64,000 nt of DNA from contig JAQBYD010000001.1 of assembly GCA_027623315.1 (NCBI GenBank), positions 1-64,000 of the forward strand. Reading direction: 5' to 3'. The notes under the pieces are model-generated. The model did no database searches. It saw only the letters and a program-made list of their open reading frames with translations, and was not told where the DNA came from. The DNA is from Verrucomicrobiota bacterium. Lineage in GTDB: Bacteria; Verrucomicrobiota; Kiritimatiellia; CAJWTS01. Shown here piece after piece: positions 54,225-62,674 of this stretch; within the stretch, counting starts at the first letter, position 1; each line of letters opens with the position of its first letter. The position numbers were made by a program, and so were the translations under genes.

Positions 54225-55141
54225 CGCGTGCAGGCTTCGAGGACGGTGCACACCGGGATCGTGGAGAGTTCCGGCGGATCGCCGCTGGCCGTGATCACGT
54301 GGACGTTCGGGCTGCGCGGTGCCCAGGTGGCGGGGTCGGTGGGGCCGAAGATCGCGATCACGGGCACATTGGCGGCGGCGGCGAGGTGCGTGATCCCGGA
54401 GTCGTTGCCGACGTATCCGCGGGCATGCACGAGCACGGCCGCGAGCTCCACCAACGACAGGCCTTTCAGAAGAGCGACGCCGGCGCTCGCGAGCGCCGAC
54501 TCGAGATCATGGTCCGCTTCACCGACGCTGAAGACCGCGCTGAACCCCGCCGTTTCGCTGAGCGAGCGCGCAAGCTTGAGGTAGCTTTCGAGGGGCCAGT
54601 TCTTGCGTGGGCTGCCGCTACCGGGGTGAATCAGCACGACGCCGTCGCCCAGCGTGGCACATCTTTTTTGGCCGGCGTCCAGGCTGTCCGCGTCCAGGCT
54701 CAGAAACGCGTGGCGCTGTTTCACCACGCGCAGATCCAGTTCGTCGAGCGGCGCGCTTAGTTGATCCGAGGCGTGCCGGTCCTTGATGATGGGGTTGGCG
54801 TAGATGACGCGCTTACCCCCGGCACGGTTCAGATTCAGAATCGCGATCTGATCCGGGTCGTAGAGGTACGAGATGATGGCTTCGAATTCGAGAATATAGT
54901 CGACGAATTCGGTATCGAACTGCGGCTTGGTCGAGAAAATGGTGGCGAACTCGCGGCGGTCGAGCGACGTCACGCGGTCCACCAGGCCGCCCGCGAGCGC
55001 GAGCTTGCCGACATGCGGATAGCACGCGAGTTCGATCTCGGCGCCGGAACAAGCGCCGCGCAGCGACTGCAGCGCGGGCAGTGTCAGAATGAAATCCCCG
55101 ATGGCACCGCCGCGAAGCACGAGGTACTTCGGCGGGCTCAC
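54209..55141 (-). CDS. Glycosyltransferase family 9 (heptosyltransferase-like)
   Basis: A 310-aa protein with the GT9 fold: LVLRGGAIGDFILTLPALQSLR at the N-terminus, GVVLIHPGSGSPRKNWPLESYLKL at the donor-binding site, and GYVGNDSGITHLAAAANVPVIAIFGPTD as the diagnostic motif. The start is a GTG at 55141 overlapping the stop of the HIT gene. It sits in a housekeeping operon with pyrE, not in the main polysaccharide cluster, which suggests lipopolysaccharide-core synthesis. Confidence 0.9.
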   Translation of the reverse strand: MSPPKYLVLRGGAIGDFILTLPALQSLRGACSGAEIELACYPHVGKLALAGGLVDRVTSLDRREFATIFSTKPQFDTEFVDYILEFEAIISYLYDPDQIAILNLNRAGGKRVIYANPIIKDRHASDQLSAPLDELDLRVVKQRHAFLSLDADSLDAGQKRCATLGDGVVLIHPGSGSPRKNWPLESYLKLARSLSETAGFSAVFSVGEADHDLESALASAGVALLKGLSLVELAAVLVHARGYVGNDSGITHLAAAANVPVIAIFGPTDPATWAPRSPNVHVITASGDPPELSTIPVCTVLEACTRSFAP

Positions 55142-55527
55142 AGGTGGTCGCGAATCTTCTCGGCCAGGGCGGCCAATGCCGCGGGATCGGCTGCGCGTGC
55201 ATGCCCGAAGTTGAGGTCGCCGACGTCCGAAATCGGAACGAGGTGAACATGCGCATGCGGGACCTCGATCCCCGCGACCATGATGCCGATACGCTTGCAG
55301 GGAACAACGGCCTTTAGGGCAGCGGCGATCGGTCTCGCGAAATGCATGACGCCGGCGAGCAGATCGTCATCGAGGTCAAAGATGTAGTCGATTTCGCGCT
55401 TCGGGATCACCAGTGTATGTCCTTCATGGATCGGCCGAATGTCCAGGAACGAAAAGAATCGGTCGTCCTCGGCGAGTTTTTCGCACGGGATTTCACCATT
55501 GATGATCTTCGTGAAGATGGTACTCAT
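55138..55527 (-). CDS. HIT-family nucleotide-binding hydrolase
   Basis: A 129-aa protein of the histidine-triad family. The motif HAHVHLVP (91-98) supplies the triad; the N-terminal IFTKIINGEIPCEKLAEDD and HEGHTLVIPK are typical of HINT/HIT proteins that hydrolyse nucleoside phosphoramidates or AMP-linked substrates. The start at 55527 overlaps the pyrE stop (ATGA), and its stop overlaps the GT9 start (GTGA). A longer upstream reading is the antisense-like out-of-frame part of pyrE and was rejected. Confidence 0.93.
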   Translation of the reverse strand: MSTIFTKIINGEIPCEKLAEDDRFFSFLDIRPIHEGHTLVIPKREIDYIFDLDDDLLAGVMHFARPIAAALKAVVPCKRIGIMVAGIEVPHAHVHLVPISDVGDLNFGHARAADPAALAALAEKIRDHL

Positions 55528-56066
55528 GCGCCCCCTTCTGCGCTGGCGGCTTCCAGCTCTGAGCGGCGGACCAGTGCGCGAAGCTGCAGGCCCTCCGCGG
55601 CGAGGGCTTCGGCGCCTCCCGCTTCGCGATCGACCACGCAGAGCACCGTGTCGATCGTGGCCCCCAGTTTGCGAAGCTCCCCGGTGGAGATCAGAATCTG
55701 TCCGCCGGAGGTGACCACGTCCTCGATCACCACGAGGCGTCGTCCGGAGATCTCTCCGCCCTCGGCGAGCTTGCACGTTCCGTATGCTTTGGCGTCCTTG
55801 CGTACGAACAGGGCCGGGATCCCGCTGTGCTGCGAAAGCATCGTGGCGATAGGAATGCCCCCCATCTCGAGGCCGGCAAGCGCATCCACGTCCGGCGGAA
55901 GCAGGGCCGTCATCTGGCGCGTGATCTCGAGGAGGAGTTGGGGGTCGCTCTCAAAGAGATACTTATCGAAGTAGATGTTGCTGGTTTGTCCGGAGCGCAG
56001 CAGGAATTCTCCGCGCAGGGTCGCGCGCTCGGCAATACGGCTGGCGAGTTCGTCGTGTGTCATCAT
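55524..56066 (-). CDS. pyrE: Orotate phosphoribosyltransferase
   Basis: A 180-aa enzyme of pyrimidine biosynthesis: orotate plus PRPP gives orotidine 5'-phosphate. The PRPP-binding motif is VVIEDVVTSGGQ; FVRKDAKAYGTCKLAEG is the flexible catalytic loop; SNIYFDKYLFESDP is the N-terminal conserved part. It opens an operon with the HIT and GT9 genes. The start is one of two consecutive ATGs (56066/56063). Confidence 0.94.
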   Translation of the reverse strand: MMTHDELASRIAERATLRGEFLLRSGQTSNIYFDKYLFESDPQLLLEITRQMTALLPPDVDALAGLEMGGIPIATMLSQHSGIPALFVRKDAKAYGTCKLAEGGEISGRRLVVIEDVVTSGGQILISTGELRKLGATIDTVLCVVDREAGGAEALAAEGLQLRALVRRSELEAASAEGGA

Positions 56067-56171
56067 GACCCAAGGGTCGAGCGACTGGGGTGGAGTGTCA
56101 AGTGCTGAGTCCGATCAGAGATCCTTGTTGCGGTGCGGCCGGCGCTGTATCTTCGGAATCCGGAGCGCATC

Positions 56172-56438
56172 ATGCCGACTGGAACTTTCAAACGGATCGA
56201 CCGGGCACTGGCGAGAACGGCGCTCGCCTTGATTCGGGGATACCAGCTTACGATCTCGCCTGCGCTATCGCTGCTGTTCCCGGGCGGCGGGTGTCGGTTT
56301 CACCCGAGCTGTTCGCGCTATGCGTCAGAATGTCTGCGGTCGCATGCGTTTGCGCGGGCGCTGTGGCTGATCGTGAAGCGGGTGGGGAAATGCCATCCGT
56401 TTCATCCCGGTGGCGTAGATCCCGTTCCGGGGGCGTAA
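56172..56438 (+). CDS. yidD: YidD membrane-protein insertion efficiency factor
   Basis: An 88-aa protein of the YidD/DUF37 family: ARTALALIRGYQLTISPAL followed by the Cys-rich core GGGCRFHPSCSRYASECLRSHAF and KCHPFHPGGVDPVP. It assists YidC in inserting inner-membrane proteins and usually lies by rnpA/yidC; neither is in this window. The ATG at 56172 is preferred, with GGAG just upstream. It converges with rpmG across a small hairpin. Confidence 0.93.
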   Translation: MPTGTFKRIDRALARTALALIRGYQLTISPALSLLFPGGGCRFHPSCSRYASECLRSHAFARALWLIVKRVGKCHPFHPGGVDPVPGA

Positions 56439-56444
56439 TGCTAA

Positions 56445-56457
56445 AGCGCGAAGCGCT
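56445..56457. terminator. Short hairpin between yidD and rpmG
   Basis: agcgc-gaa-gcgct fills the 20-nt gap between the convergent yidD and rpmG stop codons and is flanked by aa on one side and ctt on the other, so it could end transcripts from both. The stem is only 5 bp. Confidence 0.4.
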
Positions 56458-56458
56458 C

Positions 56459-56617
56459 TTAACGCATCTTCTGTTCTTTATAGATGACGTGTTTGCGGAT
56501 CTTAGGGTCAAACTTCTTAAGCTCAAGTTTGCCTTCGGAGGTACGCAGGTTCTTTTTCGTCGTATAGAAGTGGCCGGTGCCGGCGCTTGATACGAGTTTA
56601 ATCAATTCTCTTGCCAT
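56459..56617 (-). CDS. rpmG: 50S ribosomal protein L33
   Basis: A 52-codon gene. The reverse-strand translation begins [20 protein letters not shown], then [19 protein letters not shown] and [13 protein letters not shown], matching L33 along its whole length. This copy lacks the CxxC pairs of zinc-binding L33 paralogues. AAGGAG precedes the ATG. It is cotranscribed with rpmB, 18 nt upstream, the usual pairing. Confidence 0.95.
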   Translation of the reverse strand: MARELIKLVSSAGTGHFYTTKKNLRTSEGKLELKKFDPKIRKHVIYKEQKMR

Positions 56618-56635
56618 GGTCGGATCTCCTTGAAA

Positions 56636-56902
56636 CTACGCCTTGGCGGCGCTCTTCGTGAAATTCTTGGGATCGGGATTATCGTAGATACCCGACTTGA
56701 GATCCTTGACGCGGACCCACATGCGACGCACGGTACCATCCGAGAAGCGGATCTTCTTGCGTTGCATGTTCATCTTGACCTTGCGCCGGGTAATGCCCGT
56801 GATGTTAAGGCCGATGCCGCCCTTTTTCTTGGGCAGACCCTTACGAATGATACGGTTCCCCGTCGATGTTCTTCGAGTTCCTCTGGTGTTCAGCTTTGCC
56901 AT
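56636..56902 (-). CDS. rpmB: 50S ribosomal protein L28
   Basis: An 88-aa basic protein with L28 features: RRKVKMNMQRKKIRFSDGTVRR and the RMWVRVKDLKSG core. The N-terminal part (MAKLNTRGTRRTSTGNRIIRKG) is diverged from the usual CxxTGK opening, and no zinc-binding cysteines are present, matching the cysteine-free L33 next to it. It is the first gene of the rpmB-rpmG pair. Confidence 0.88.
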   Translation of the reverse strand: MAKLNTRGTRRTSTGNRIIRKGLPKKKGGIGLNITGITRRKVKMNMQRKKIRFSDGTVRRMWVRVKDLKSGIYDNPDPKNFTKSAAKA

Positions 56903-57157
56903 GATCTTATCTCGAGGCTGTTGAGCTTCTCCCTCGCGCGTTTTTCCTCATCGGATGCAATCAATCAATTTGCCTAAATTCAGGCCCCCTGTCTACAAGA
57001 AATTGGTTTCACCCCGATTTTCGCCATTTTCGAGCCCCGGTCCGGGAGAATTGACTCTCGAGCCGGATCGATCATGACGAGGACTCTGACCGCGAAGTTC
57101 CGCGTCATCTTGACGGTATGGCTGTCTGTGGTCCATATTCGGCCGCCGATTCTCGTT

Positions 57158-57736
57158 ATGAGCCACTTCTTTGCATATCTCTCGCGCATGAAGCACATCC
57201 AGCGCTGGGGGCTGATGCGCAACACCACTCCCGAGAACATCCAGGAGCACAGTATGCAGGTGGCCACAATAGCGCATGGCCTGGCCGTTATCCGCTCCCG
57301 CTGCTTCGGGGGAAGCGTGAATGCCGATCGCGTTGCGCTGCTGGCCCTCTACCACGATGCCAGCGAGGTGATCACGGGAGATCTGCCGACGCCGATCAAG
57401 ACCTTCAGTCCCGAGATCAAGACCGCCTACAAGGACATCGAGGGTATCGCGGCCAAGCGCCTGCTGTCCATGTTGCCGCAGGAGTTGCAGGCCGACTACG
57501 AGTCCATCTTTTGCCCGTGCGACGAGGATGCCGAGCTATGGAGGCTGGTCAAGGCCGCGGACAAGCTGTGCGCCTATTTCAAGTGCATCGAAGAGCGCAT
57601 GATGGGCAACCAGTCATTCGAGAAGGCCGAGCAGGCCATTCGTGAACAACTGGATGCGAGTCCCGAGCCGGAGGTCGCGTACTTCCTCGAGCACTGCGTG
57701 CCCAGCTTTTCGCTTACGCTGGACGAGTTGAATTAG
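57158..57736 (+). CDS. yfbR: HD-domain 5'-deoxynucleotidase, YfbR-like
   Basis: A 192-aa protein very similar to E. coli YfbR along its length (SHFFAYLSRMKHIQRWGLMRNT, HDASEVITGDLPTP, FFVPSF-like end VPSFSLTLDEL). The HD metal motif is YHDASE (with His and Asp from EHSMQV). It dephosphorylates deoxynucleoside monophosphates. The start MSHFFAY at 57158 matches the family; the frame is open for 28 more codons upstream, but these show no similarity. It is a single gene divergent from rpmB. Confidence 0.92.
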   Translation: MSHFFAYLSRMKHIQRWGLMRNTTPENIQEHSMQVATIAHGLAVIRSRCFGGSVNADRVALLALYHDASEVITGDLPTPIKTFSPEIKTAYKDIEGIAAKRLLSMLPQELQADYESIFCPCDEDAELWRLVKAADKLCAYFKCIEERMMGNQSFEKAEQAIREQLDASPEPEVAYFLEHCVPSFSLTLDELN

Positions 57737-57760
57737 CGGTTCATCGTCGCTGCGCGGTCG

Positions 57761-57814
57761 GGACGCCCGCCCTCCATTGTGGAAGCCCCCTGGTTTCCTG
57801 GAGGGCGGATGTCC
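57761..57814. repeat. Palindromic repeat, second copy of the CGCCCTCCA family
   Basis: ggacgcccgccctcca (57761-57776) pairs with tggagggcggatgtcc (57799-57814), 14 of 16 matches, with an inner ggaag/tttcc. The left arm differs at one base in 16 from the arm at 16862-16876, so the two are copies of one dispersed family. Confidence 0.75.
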
Positions 57815-57835
57815 CCAGCCGCTCTTTACTTGAAC

Positions 57836-58300
57836 TTAGTCTGCCGGGTTGAGCGGTCGTGCCGCCGCGCCAGCTCTCATACGCGCCGCGATGTGAATGG
57901 CGGTGTGCGCGAGACCAAAGAGAATCCACACGCCGGAGACGGTGACGTGGACCCATACCCATGCACGCTGCCAGATTTCCGAGACGGTGACCTGCACGAA
58001 GTAACCCGAGACGACCATGGGCACCGCCAGAATAAACATCGTAAATCCGCTACGGCGCCCCTCGCGCGTACCGCGACGCCAGGGGAGAATCGCATGATGG
58101 TACGCGAAGTGGCCGAGCATGGCGACGAGGAGGGGTGCGCACACGATATGGGCGTGCAGCATCAGGGGCTGCCAGGGATGGTTGACCACCGCGAACTCGT
58201 CCACCGGATGCATCGCGTAGAGCATCACGCCATAGACTACACCGGTGGCGGCGACAAGCCCGTTGCACCCATGAAACAGCCAGTACTCGAGTCGCTTCAC
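57836..58300 (-). CDS. Four-helix membrane protein with conserved histidines (b-type cytochrome-like)
   Basis: A 154-aa protein with four membrane helices. Histidines lie near helix ends in the arrangement of di-haem cytochrome b561-like proteins (H10, LMLHAHIV, LGHFAYHH, LAHTAIH). A short cytoplasmic loop separates helices 2 and 3. It may pass electrons from the membrane pool to the FMN-binding protein encoded just upstream. The start is a GTG whose bases overlap the stop of that gene (GTGA). Haem binding is not proven; alternatives are other His-rich membrane proteins. Confidence 0.6.
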   Translation of the reverse strand: MKRLEYWLFHGCNGLVAATGVVYGVMLYAMHPVDEFAVVNHPWQPLMLHAHIVCAPLLVAMLGHFAYHHAILPWRRGTREGRRSGFTMFILAVPMVVSGYFVQVTVSEIWQRAWVWVHVTVSGVWILFGLAHTAIHIAARMRAGAAARPLNPAD

Positions 58301-58833
58301 GGGGTGCTTAGCGGTTCCAATACCGAGTGGATCGCGAGCGTGCGGCGGACAGCCTGCGAGGTCGCACGCGCCGTTAGCGTGGCTCCGACCACGCCGTCGA
58401 TGTCGCGCCCGATGCGGAGATCCTGGTCCAGCTTCTGGGTCAGGAACTGCTCGTACCAGCGCCGCTTGGGCAGATATTCCATGGGCTCCTTGAAGGAGAG
58501 CACCTCGATTTCCTTGAGCGCGCCGGCGGGTGTCACGGCGATCATCAGGATCTCCGGCAGCGTTCGCACGCGGTGGGCGTCGAAGTAGGCGACGCCGGCC
58601 AGTTGATCATCCACGTACGCCTCGTAGCGGTACACGATCTTCTTATCGAGTTTCGTTCCTGCTGCATTCTGTGCGCGTACGATCTGATCCTTGGTGAGGA
58701 AGACCTCTATCCGCTTGACCTCCGCGTCGGGAAACGCCCTGGCGAGGGCATCGTCGCGGGTTAACAGGACCGTGGCCGACGCCGTCAGCGCAGCGAGCGC
58801 GGCAATCATAAAGATGGCGAGCGTCCGTGACAT
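58297..58833 (-). CDS. Exported FMN-binding domain protein
   Basis: A 178-aa protein with one N-terminal helix and a periplasmic FMN-binding domain (as in RnfG/NqrC): the flavinylation-type motif VGATLT has Thr154 as the likely covalent FMN site (ApbE substrate). The overlapping start (TGATG with the porin stop) and overlapping stop (GTGA with the four-helix gene) tie all three genes together. It probably carries electrons across the periplasm. No ApbE gene is present in the window. Confidence 0.85.
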   Translation of the reverse strand: MSRTLAIFMIAALAALTASATVLLTRDDALARAFPDAEVKRIEVFLTKDQIVRAQNAAGTKLDKKIVYRYEAYVDDQLAGVAYFDAHRVRTLPEILMIAVTPAGALKEIEVLSFKEPMEYLPKRRWYEQFLTQKLDQDLRIGRDIDGVVGATLTARATSQAVRRTLAIHSVLEPLSTP

Positions 58834-60101
58834 CAGAAGACATAGCCGAGGGACAGGTTCCACTGGTCCGTGCCGGAGTCAGCTTGATTATCGTAGAACT
58901 GGTAGTCCGCTTTGAACACAATCTGGTCGCGGGGCTTGTAGTTCAGGCCGACCGTTACGACATCGACGTCGGTCTCGCCCGAGCTGGCGAAGCCGTCGGG
59001 CGCCTCGTCCTGGGTGTCGAACTGCTCGTAGCGCACGAACGGTGTCAAGGCGTGCTCCCCGGAATCCCGGGCGTTCAGAACGTCGTAGCCGGCCTCGACG
59101 TACCAGCCCCGCATCTCCGTGCCGATGGAGTCGATCTCGTCGTCTGCGACATCCGGACCGGCAATGATGCGGTTCAGTTCGGCGACATCGTCGAGCGACG
59201 CGGCCGTGTAGAGGGCGCGCACTGTCCAGCCTTTGTGGCGCCAGTCGAGATGCGCTTCGTAGATCTCGGTCATCACGCTGACGTCGAGGTCCTGTCCCGA
59301 GTTTCCGTAGTAGATCGAGCCCCCGACGCGCATTCCGGGCATGGCTTCCCAGTCGGTGCGCAGGACGCCGGCGAAATCGTCGGCCACGGATTTCGAGCCC
59401 TTCTGGCGGCCACCGCGAAGTCCCTTCGCGCCGAAATCCTCGCCCCTCAGGCCATTCACCAGGTATGCCTTGTAAGTGACGTTCCCAACGTTACCGAAGA
59501 GTCCGATCCCGTTCTCGCGCCACGTGGTCGGAATGATCACGTTCTCGACGTCAGGCCGGCGGGCGCTGAGGAACACGGTCGGTTCATGCAGTTCATTCAC
59601 GAGGCCGACGGGTACCAGCAGCAGTCCAACACGGAGGTTCACGGCCTCGCTGTGGAGATAATCGAGGTAAGCGAATTCGACGGATGATGAACCTTCCTTG
59701 TCCGTCGACGCGTGCTCAAATTCGATCTCGGTGTTGAGCACCCATTGATCGTCGAACTTGTAGCCGAAGTACAGCACGGCACGGAGGAAATCGGACTGGT
59801 CGGATTTCGCACCCTCGAAGTTCTGGTACAGTGCCTCCCCGTATCCGCCCAACGAGACCGCGCCCTCGTTGACGGCGTAGACCTTCGACGCGGCGGGGCC
59901 CATGCCGTGCATGCCCTCGCCGATGGGCGGCATCATGTCGCGGTACTGGCTTTGCTCGAGCTCGGCGCTCAGGATTTCGACCTTGCGCTCCAGCTCCGCC
60001 AGCCGCTCCTCGTCACCGGCGCCGTGGCTGATTTCCGCGAGCGTTAGACACATCACGGCGCCCATGATCCGAACGCCCCATCTATTCTCGATCTTGCCCA
60101 T
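58833..60101 (-). CDS. Outer-membrane porin (phosphate-selective porin-like)
   Basis: A 422-aa exported protein. After a signal peptide, an N-terminal coiled coil (EERLAELERKVEILSAELEQ) is followed by a long beta-barrel with alternating patterns and a C-terminal Phe (LSLGYVF), as needed for outer-membrane assembly. The barrel resembles Porin_O_P. It follows feoB by 168 nt. In this context it may admit ferrous or chelated iron. Substrate not determined. Confidence 0.82.
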   Translation of the reverse strand: MGKIENRWGVRIMGAVMCLTLAEISHGAGDEERLAELERKVEILSAELEQSQYRDMMPPIGEGMHGMGPAASKVYAVNEGAVSLGGYGEALYQNFEGAKSDQSDFLRAVLYFGYKFDDQWVLNTEIEFEHASTDKEGSSSVEFAYLDYLHSEAVNLRVGLLLVPVGLVNELHEPTVFLSARRPDVENVIIPTTWRENGIGLFGNVGNVTYKAYLVNGLRGEDFGAKGLRGGRQKGSKSVADDFAGVLRTDWEAMPGMRVGGSIYYGNSGQDLDVSVMTEIYEAHLDWRHKGWTVRALYTAASLDDVAELNRIIAGPDVADDEIDSIGTEMRGWYVEAGYDVLNARDSGEHALTPFVRYEQFDTQDEAPDGFASSGETDVDVVTVGLNYKPRDQIVFKADYQFYDNQADSGTDQWNLSLGYVF

Positions 60102-60231
60102 ATTGAACCACCTTTCCGTCGTTCGCCGCTCCGTGGCGGCGGGTTGTTATTCGCGCGATCTGTCGCACGTCAATGTTGTGTGAGTAGGAAAACTTAGTGT
60201 GGCATACCAAACATCGCAAGGGGTTGATGCC

Positions 60232-60249
60232 GTATCATTTTGAGATAAT
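60232..60249 (-). promoter_or_regulatory. Weak Fur-like dyad between feoB and the porin
   Basis: The minus strand reads ATTATC-TCAAAA-TGATAC, which keeps the GATA/TATC symmetry of iron-box sequences but departs from the Fur consensus in several positions. It lies 130 nt before the porin start, where a second promoter of the iron module would be expected. Suggestive only. Confidence 0.25.
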
Positions 60250-60269
60250 CAGAGTGCGGCTGCCCGGCC

Positions 60270-62327
60270 TCAGGCAATGCCGATGAGGTGCAGGCCCTGG
60301 TAGGCCACGAAGGCGGCGACATAGGCCAGCACGGTCATGTAGCCGAACTGGATTGCGGCCCATTTCCAGCTTCCGGTCTCGCGCATGGTGACCACTTGGG
60401 TCGGCAGGCACTGCATTGCGAGGACGTAGAAAATCAAGAGACTGACGGCTGTTGCGGTGGTGAAGACCGGCGTGCCATCGCTGCGCGTGGCGCGCATGAG
60501 TTTTCCGTAGAGACCTTCGGGGTTATCATCGGCGACGTCGTCGCCGAGGCCGTAGACAATCGAGAGCGTGGAGACAATAACCTCTCGCGCCGCAAAACTG
60601 CTGATGACGCCGATCCCGATCTGCCAGTCGAATCCGAGCGGCGCCACCACCGGCTCAATCAACTTGCCCAGGCTTCCCGCAAACGAATGTTCAAGCGCAT
60701 AGCGACTGGTTTCGTGTTTGGCCTCGCGCGTCAGCGCTTCGGCCCCCTCGGTGTCGCCCTGCGCAGCCATGGCGACCGCCTGCTGCTCAAGGTCAAGCGA
60801 TCTGGCAGGAGGGTCGCTCTTCGGGTAGGTCGCCAGCGCCCAGAGAATGATGGAGATCACGAGGATGATCGTTCCTGCCTGCTGCACGAAAATCTTGGCC
60901 CGGTCAAACGTGGTTAACAGGACGGTTCGAAGGCTGGGGATCTTGTATCCGGGAAGTTCCATCACGAGCGGCTTGCTCTCGCCGGGAAGGATTGTCTTGC
61001 GAAGCACGAATGCCGTCGTCAGCGCCGCGACGATTCCCAGCATGTAAGCGCCGATAAAGAGTAGGGCCGCGAATTCGGGCCGGTCGGCGAAGAGCAACGC
61101 CGCGACCATCGTGTACACCGGGAGGCGTGCTGAGCATGTCATTAGCGGGGCGACCAGAATGGCGATCAAGCGGTCCCGCGGATCGTGGATCACGCGTGTT
61201 GACATGATCGCCGGGATCGCGCACGCGTGAGCGGAGACCAGCGGCACGAACGCGGTACCGGGTAATCCAAAGCGGCGCATGATGCGGTCGAGCACGAACG
61301 CGGCGCGCGAGAGGTATCCGGTGTCCTCGAGAACCGCGAGGAAGAAGAAAAGAATGCAGATTTGGGGCAAGAAGACCAATACACCACCGACACCACCAAT
61401 GATGCCGTCGACCAGCAGGCTCCGTAGATCGCCCGCAGGGATCACGTTGCTTACCCATGCGCCCAGTGTTCCAAAGAGCATGTCGATCATGTCCATCGGG
61501 ACGGTGGCCACGCTGAAGATCAGGTAGAACACCGTCGTCATAATGAAAAACAGTGCGGCGAGCCCGCCGATCGGATGGGTCATGACCCGGTCGATGCGTT
61601 CGGTGACACGGCCCTTGGCGACGCCGGGTGTCTTGACGCATCGCGAGACCGCTTCTTCGGCCCAGGAGTAGCGCCAGCCATACTTGCAGGATGCGCATTT
61701 GGCGCATGCCGGGACATGCTCAATCGGTTTGGGTGCCGGTTGGGTGAATCCATCCCGCGCCAGATCTTCGAGCCAACCTTCGAGGGCTTCGACGCCTTTT
61801 CCGGACTTGGCGACGATGGGCATGACGGGACATCCGATTTCGGCAGATAACTTTTCGGTATCGACGTAGATCTCGTGCCGCTGCGCCACGTCGACCATGT
61901 TCAGCGCAACGATTATGGGCAGCCCAAGCTCCAGCATTTGGCTGACCAGGAACAGGTTGCGTTCGAGGTTGTCCGCGTCAACGATCACGATCGCGGCGTC
62001 CGGGCGCTGAACATCGGCCGCGTCGCCCTGCAGAACGTCACGCGCGACGCGCTCTTCGGTCGTGACGGCATGCATGCTGTACATGCCCGGCAAGTCTACG
62101 AGGTTGATTTCAGTATCATTGATCTTGAGTCGCCCGACATGATACTCCACGGTCGTGCCGCTAAAGTTGCCGGTTCTGGTACGTAGCCCGGTCAACAGAT
62201 TAAAGAGGGAAGACTTGCCGGCGTTCGGATTTCCCGTAAGCGCAATCGTGAACGATCGTTCGCCGGCGGCGGGTGTCGCGGGCTTTTTCGATTCGCCCCC
62301 GTGACATTTCTTTAAGGTAGCGATCAT
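60270..62327 (-). CDS. feoB: Ferrous iron transport protein FeoB
   Basis: A 685-aa iron transporter. G-domain: G1 GNPNAGKS (32-39), G3 DLPG (78-81), G4 NMVD (143-146). A Cys cluster (208, 211, 214; CAKCASCKYG) sits in the linker, followed by 8-9 membrane helices with gate motifs (SAHACAIPAIMSTR, LMTCSARLPVYTM). It moves Fe2+ across the inner membrane with FeoA. The feoA gene ends 3 nt upstream. The porin/FMN module follows downstream. Confidence 0.96.
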   Translation of the reverse strand: MIATLKKCHGGESKKPATPAAGERSFTIALTGNPNAGKSSLFNLLTGLRTRTGNFSGTTVEYHVGRLKINDTEINLVDLPGMYSMHAVTTEERVARDVLQGDAADVQRPDAAIVIVDADNLERNLFLVSQMLELGLPIIVALNMVDVAQRHEIYVDTEKLSAEIGCPVMPIVAKSGKGVEALEGWLEDLARDGFTQPAPKPIEHVPACAKCASCKYGWRYSWAEEAVSRCVKTPGVAKGRVTERIDRVMTHPIGGLAALFFIMTTVFYLIFSVATVPMDMIDMLFGTLGAWVSNVIPAGDLRSLLVDGIIGGVGGVLVFLPQICILFFFLAVLEDTGYLSRAAFVLDRIMRRFGLPGTAFVPLVSAHACAIPAIMSTRVIHDPRDRLIAILVAPLMTCSARLPVYTMVAALLFADRPEFAALLFIGAYMLGIVAALTTAFVLRKTILPGESKPLVMELPGYKIPSLRTVLLTTFDRAKIFVQQAGTIILVISIILWALATYPKSDPPARSLDLEQQAVAMAAQGDTEGAEALTREAKHETSRYALEHSFAGSLGKLIEPVVAPLGFDWQIGIGVISSFAAREVIVSTLSIVYGLGDDVADDNPEGLYGKLMRATRSDGTPVFTTATAVSLLIFYVLAMQCLPTQVVTMRETGSWKWAAIQFGYMTVLAYVAAFVAYQGLHLIGIA

Positions 62328-62330
62328 GGG

Positions 62331-62561
62331 TCAGCAGGTTGTTGGAGTGCAGGGCACCACGTGAACGTAGTCGGCGAGACGCGCTGAGACGCCGATACGG
62401 GATCCGAAAACTTTTAGAATTAAGGGGTCGCCCTTCTTAATCAATTGGACCGTGCGACCCACGCAGACGCCCATGCTCTTCAGGCGTTCCGTCTCCTGAT
62501 CCTGCGCCGTGACGTCCGAGACGATGGCGCATTCGTGCGGTTTAAGCTCGGTTACGGTCAT
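62331..62561 (-). CDS. feoA: Ferrous iron transport protein FeoA
   Basis: A 76-aa SH3-like protein (MTVTELKPHECAIVSDV, ETERLKSMGVCVGRTVQLI, DPLILKVFGSRIGVSARLADYVHVV), the small partner of FeoB. The C-terminus carries two Cys (CTPTTC). A promoter-like sequence (62616-62644) lies about 55 nt upstream. It is the first gene of feoAB. Confidence 0.94.
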   Translation of the reverse strand: MTVTELKPHECAIVSDVTAQDQETERLKSMGVCVGRTVQLIKKGDPLILKVFGSRIGVSARLADYVHVVPCTPTTC

Positions 62562-62615
62562 TTGTGTGCCCGGCTACACAGTGTTGGACAAGACAAACTT
62601 TCATTACTGAGCCAA

Positions 62616-62644
62616 ACATTAGGAAGGGTGGCGGGGAAAGTCAA
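62616..62644 (-). promoter_or_regulatory. Sigma-70-type promoter for feoAB
   Basis: On the minus strand: TTGACT (62644-62639), a 17-nt spacer, TAATGT (62621-62616). Both boxes and spacer length are close to consensus. No convincing Fur box overlaps it. Confidence 0.6.
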
Positions 62645-62674
62645 CCCCTCGAGCATTAATTTTCGGTTAAGATG

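Noticed and set aside
62562-62674. Fur box or riboswitch upstream of feoA
   Set aside because: A promoter is visible, but no palindrome close to the Fur consensus and no conserved riboswitch fold was recognised.
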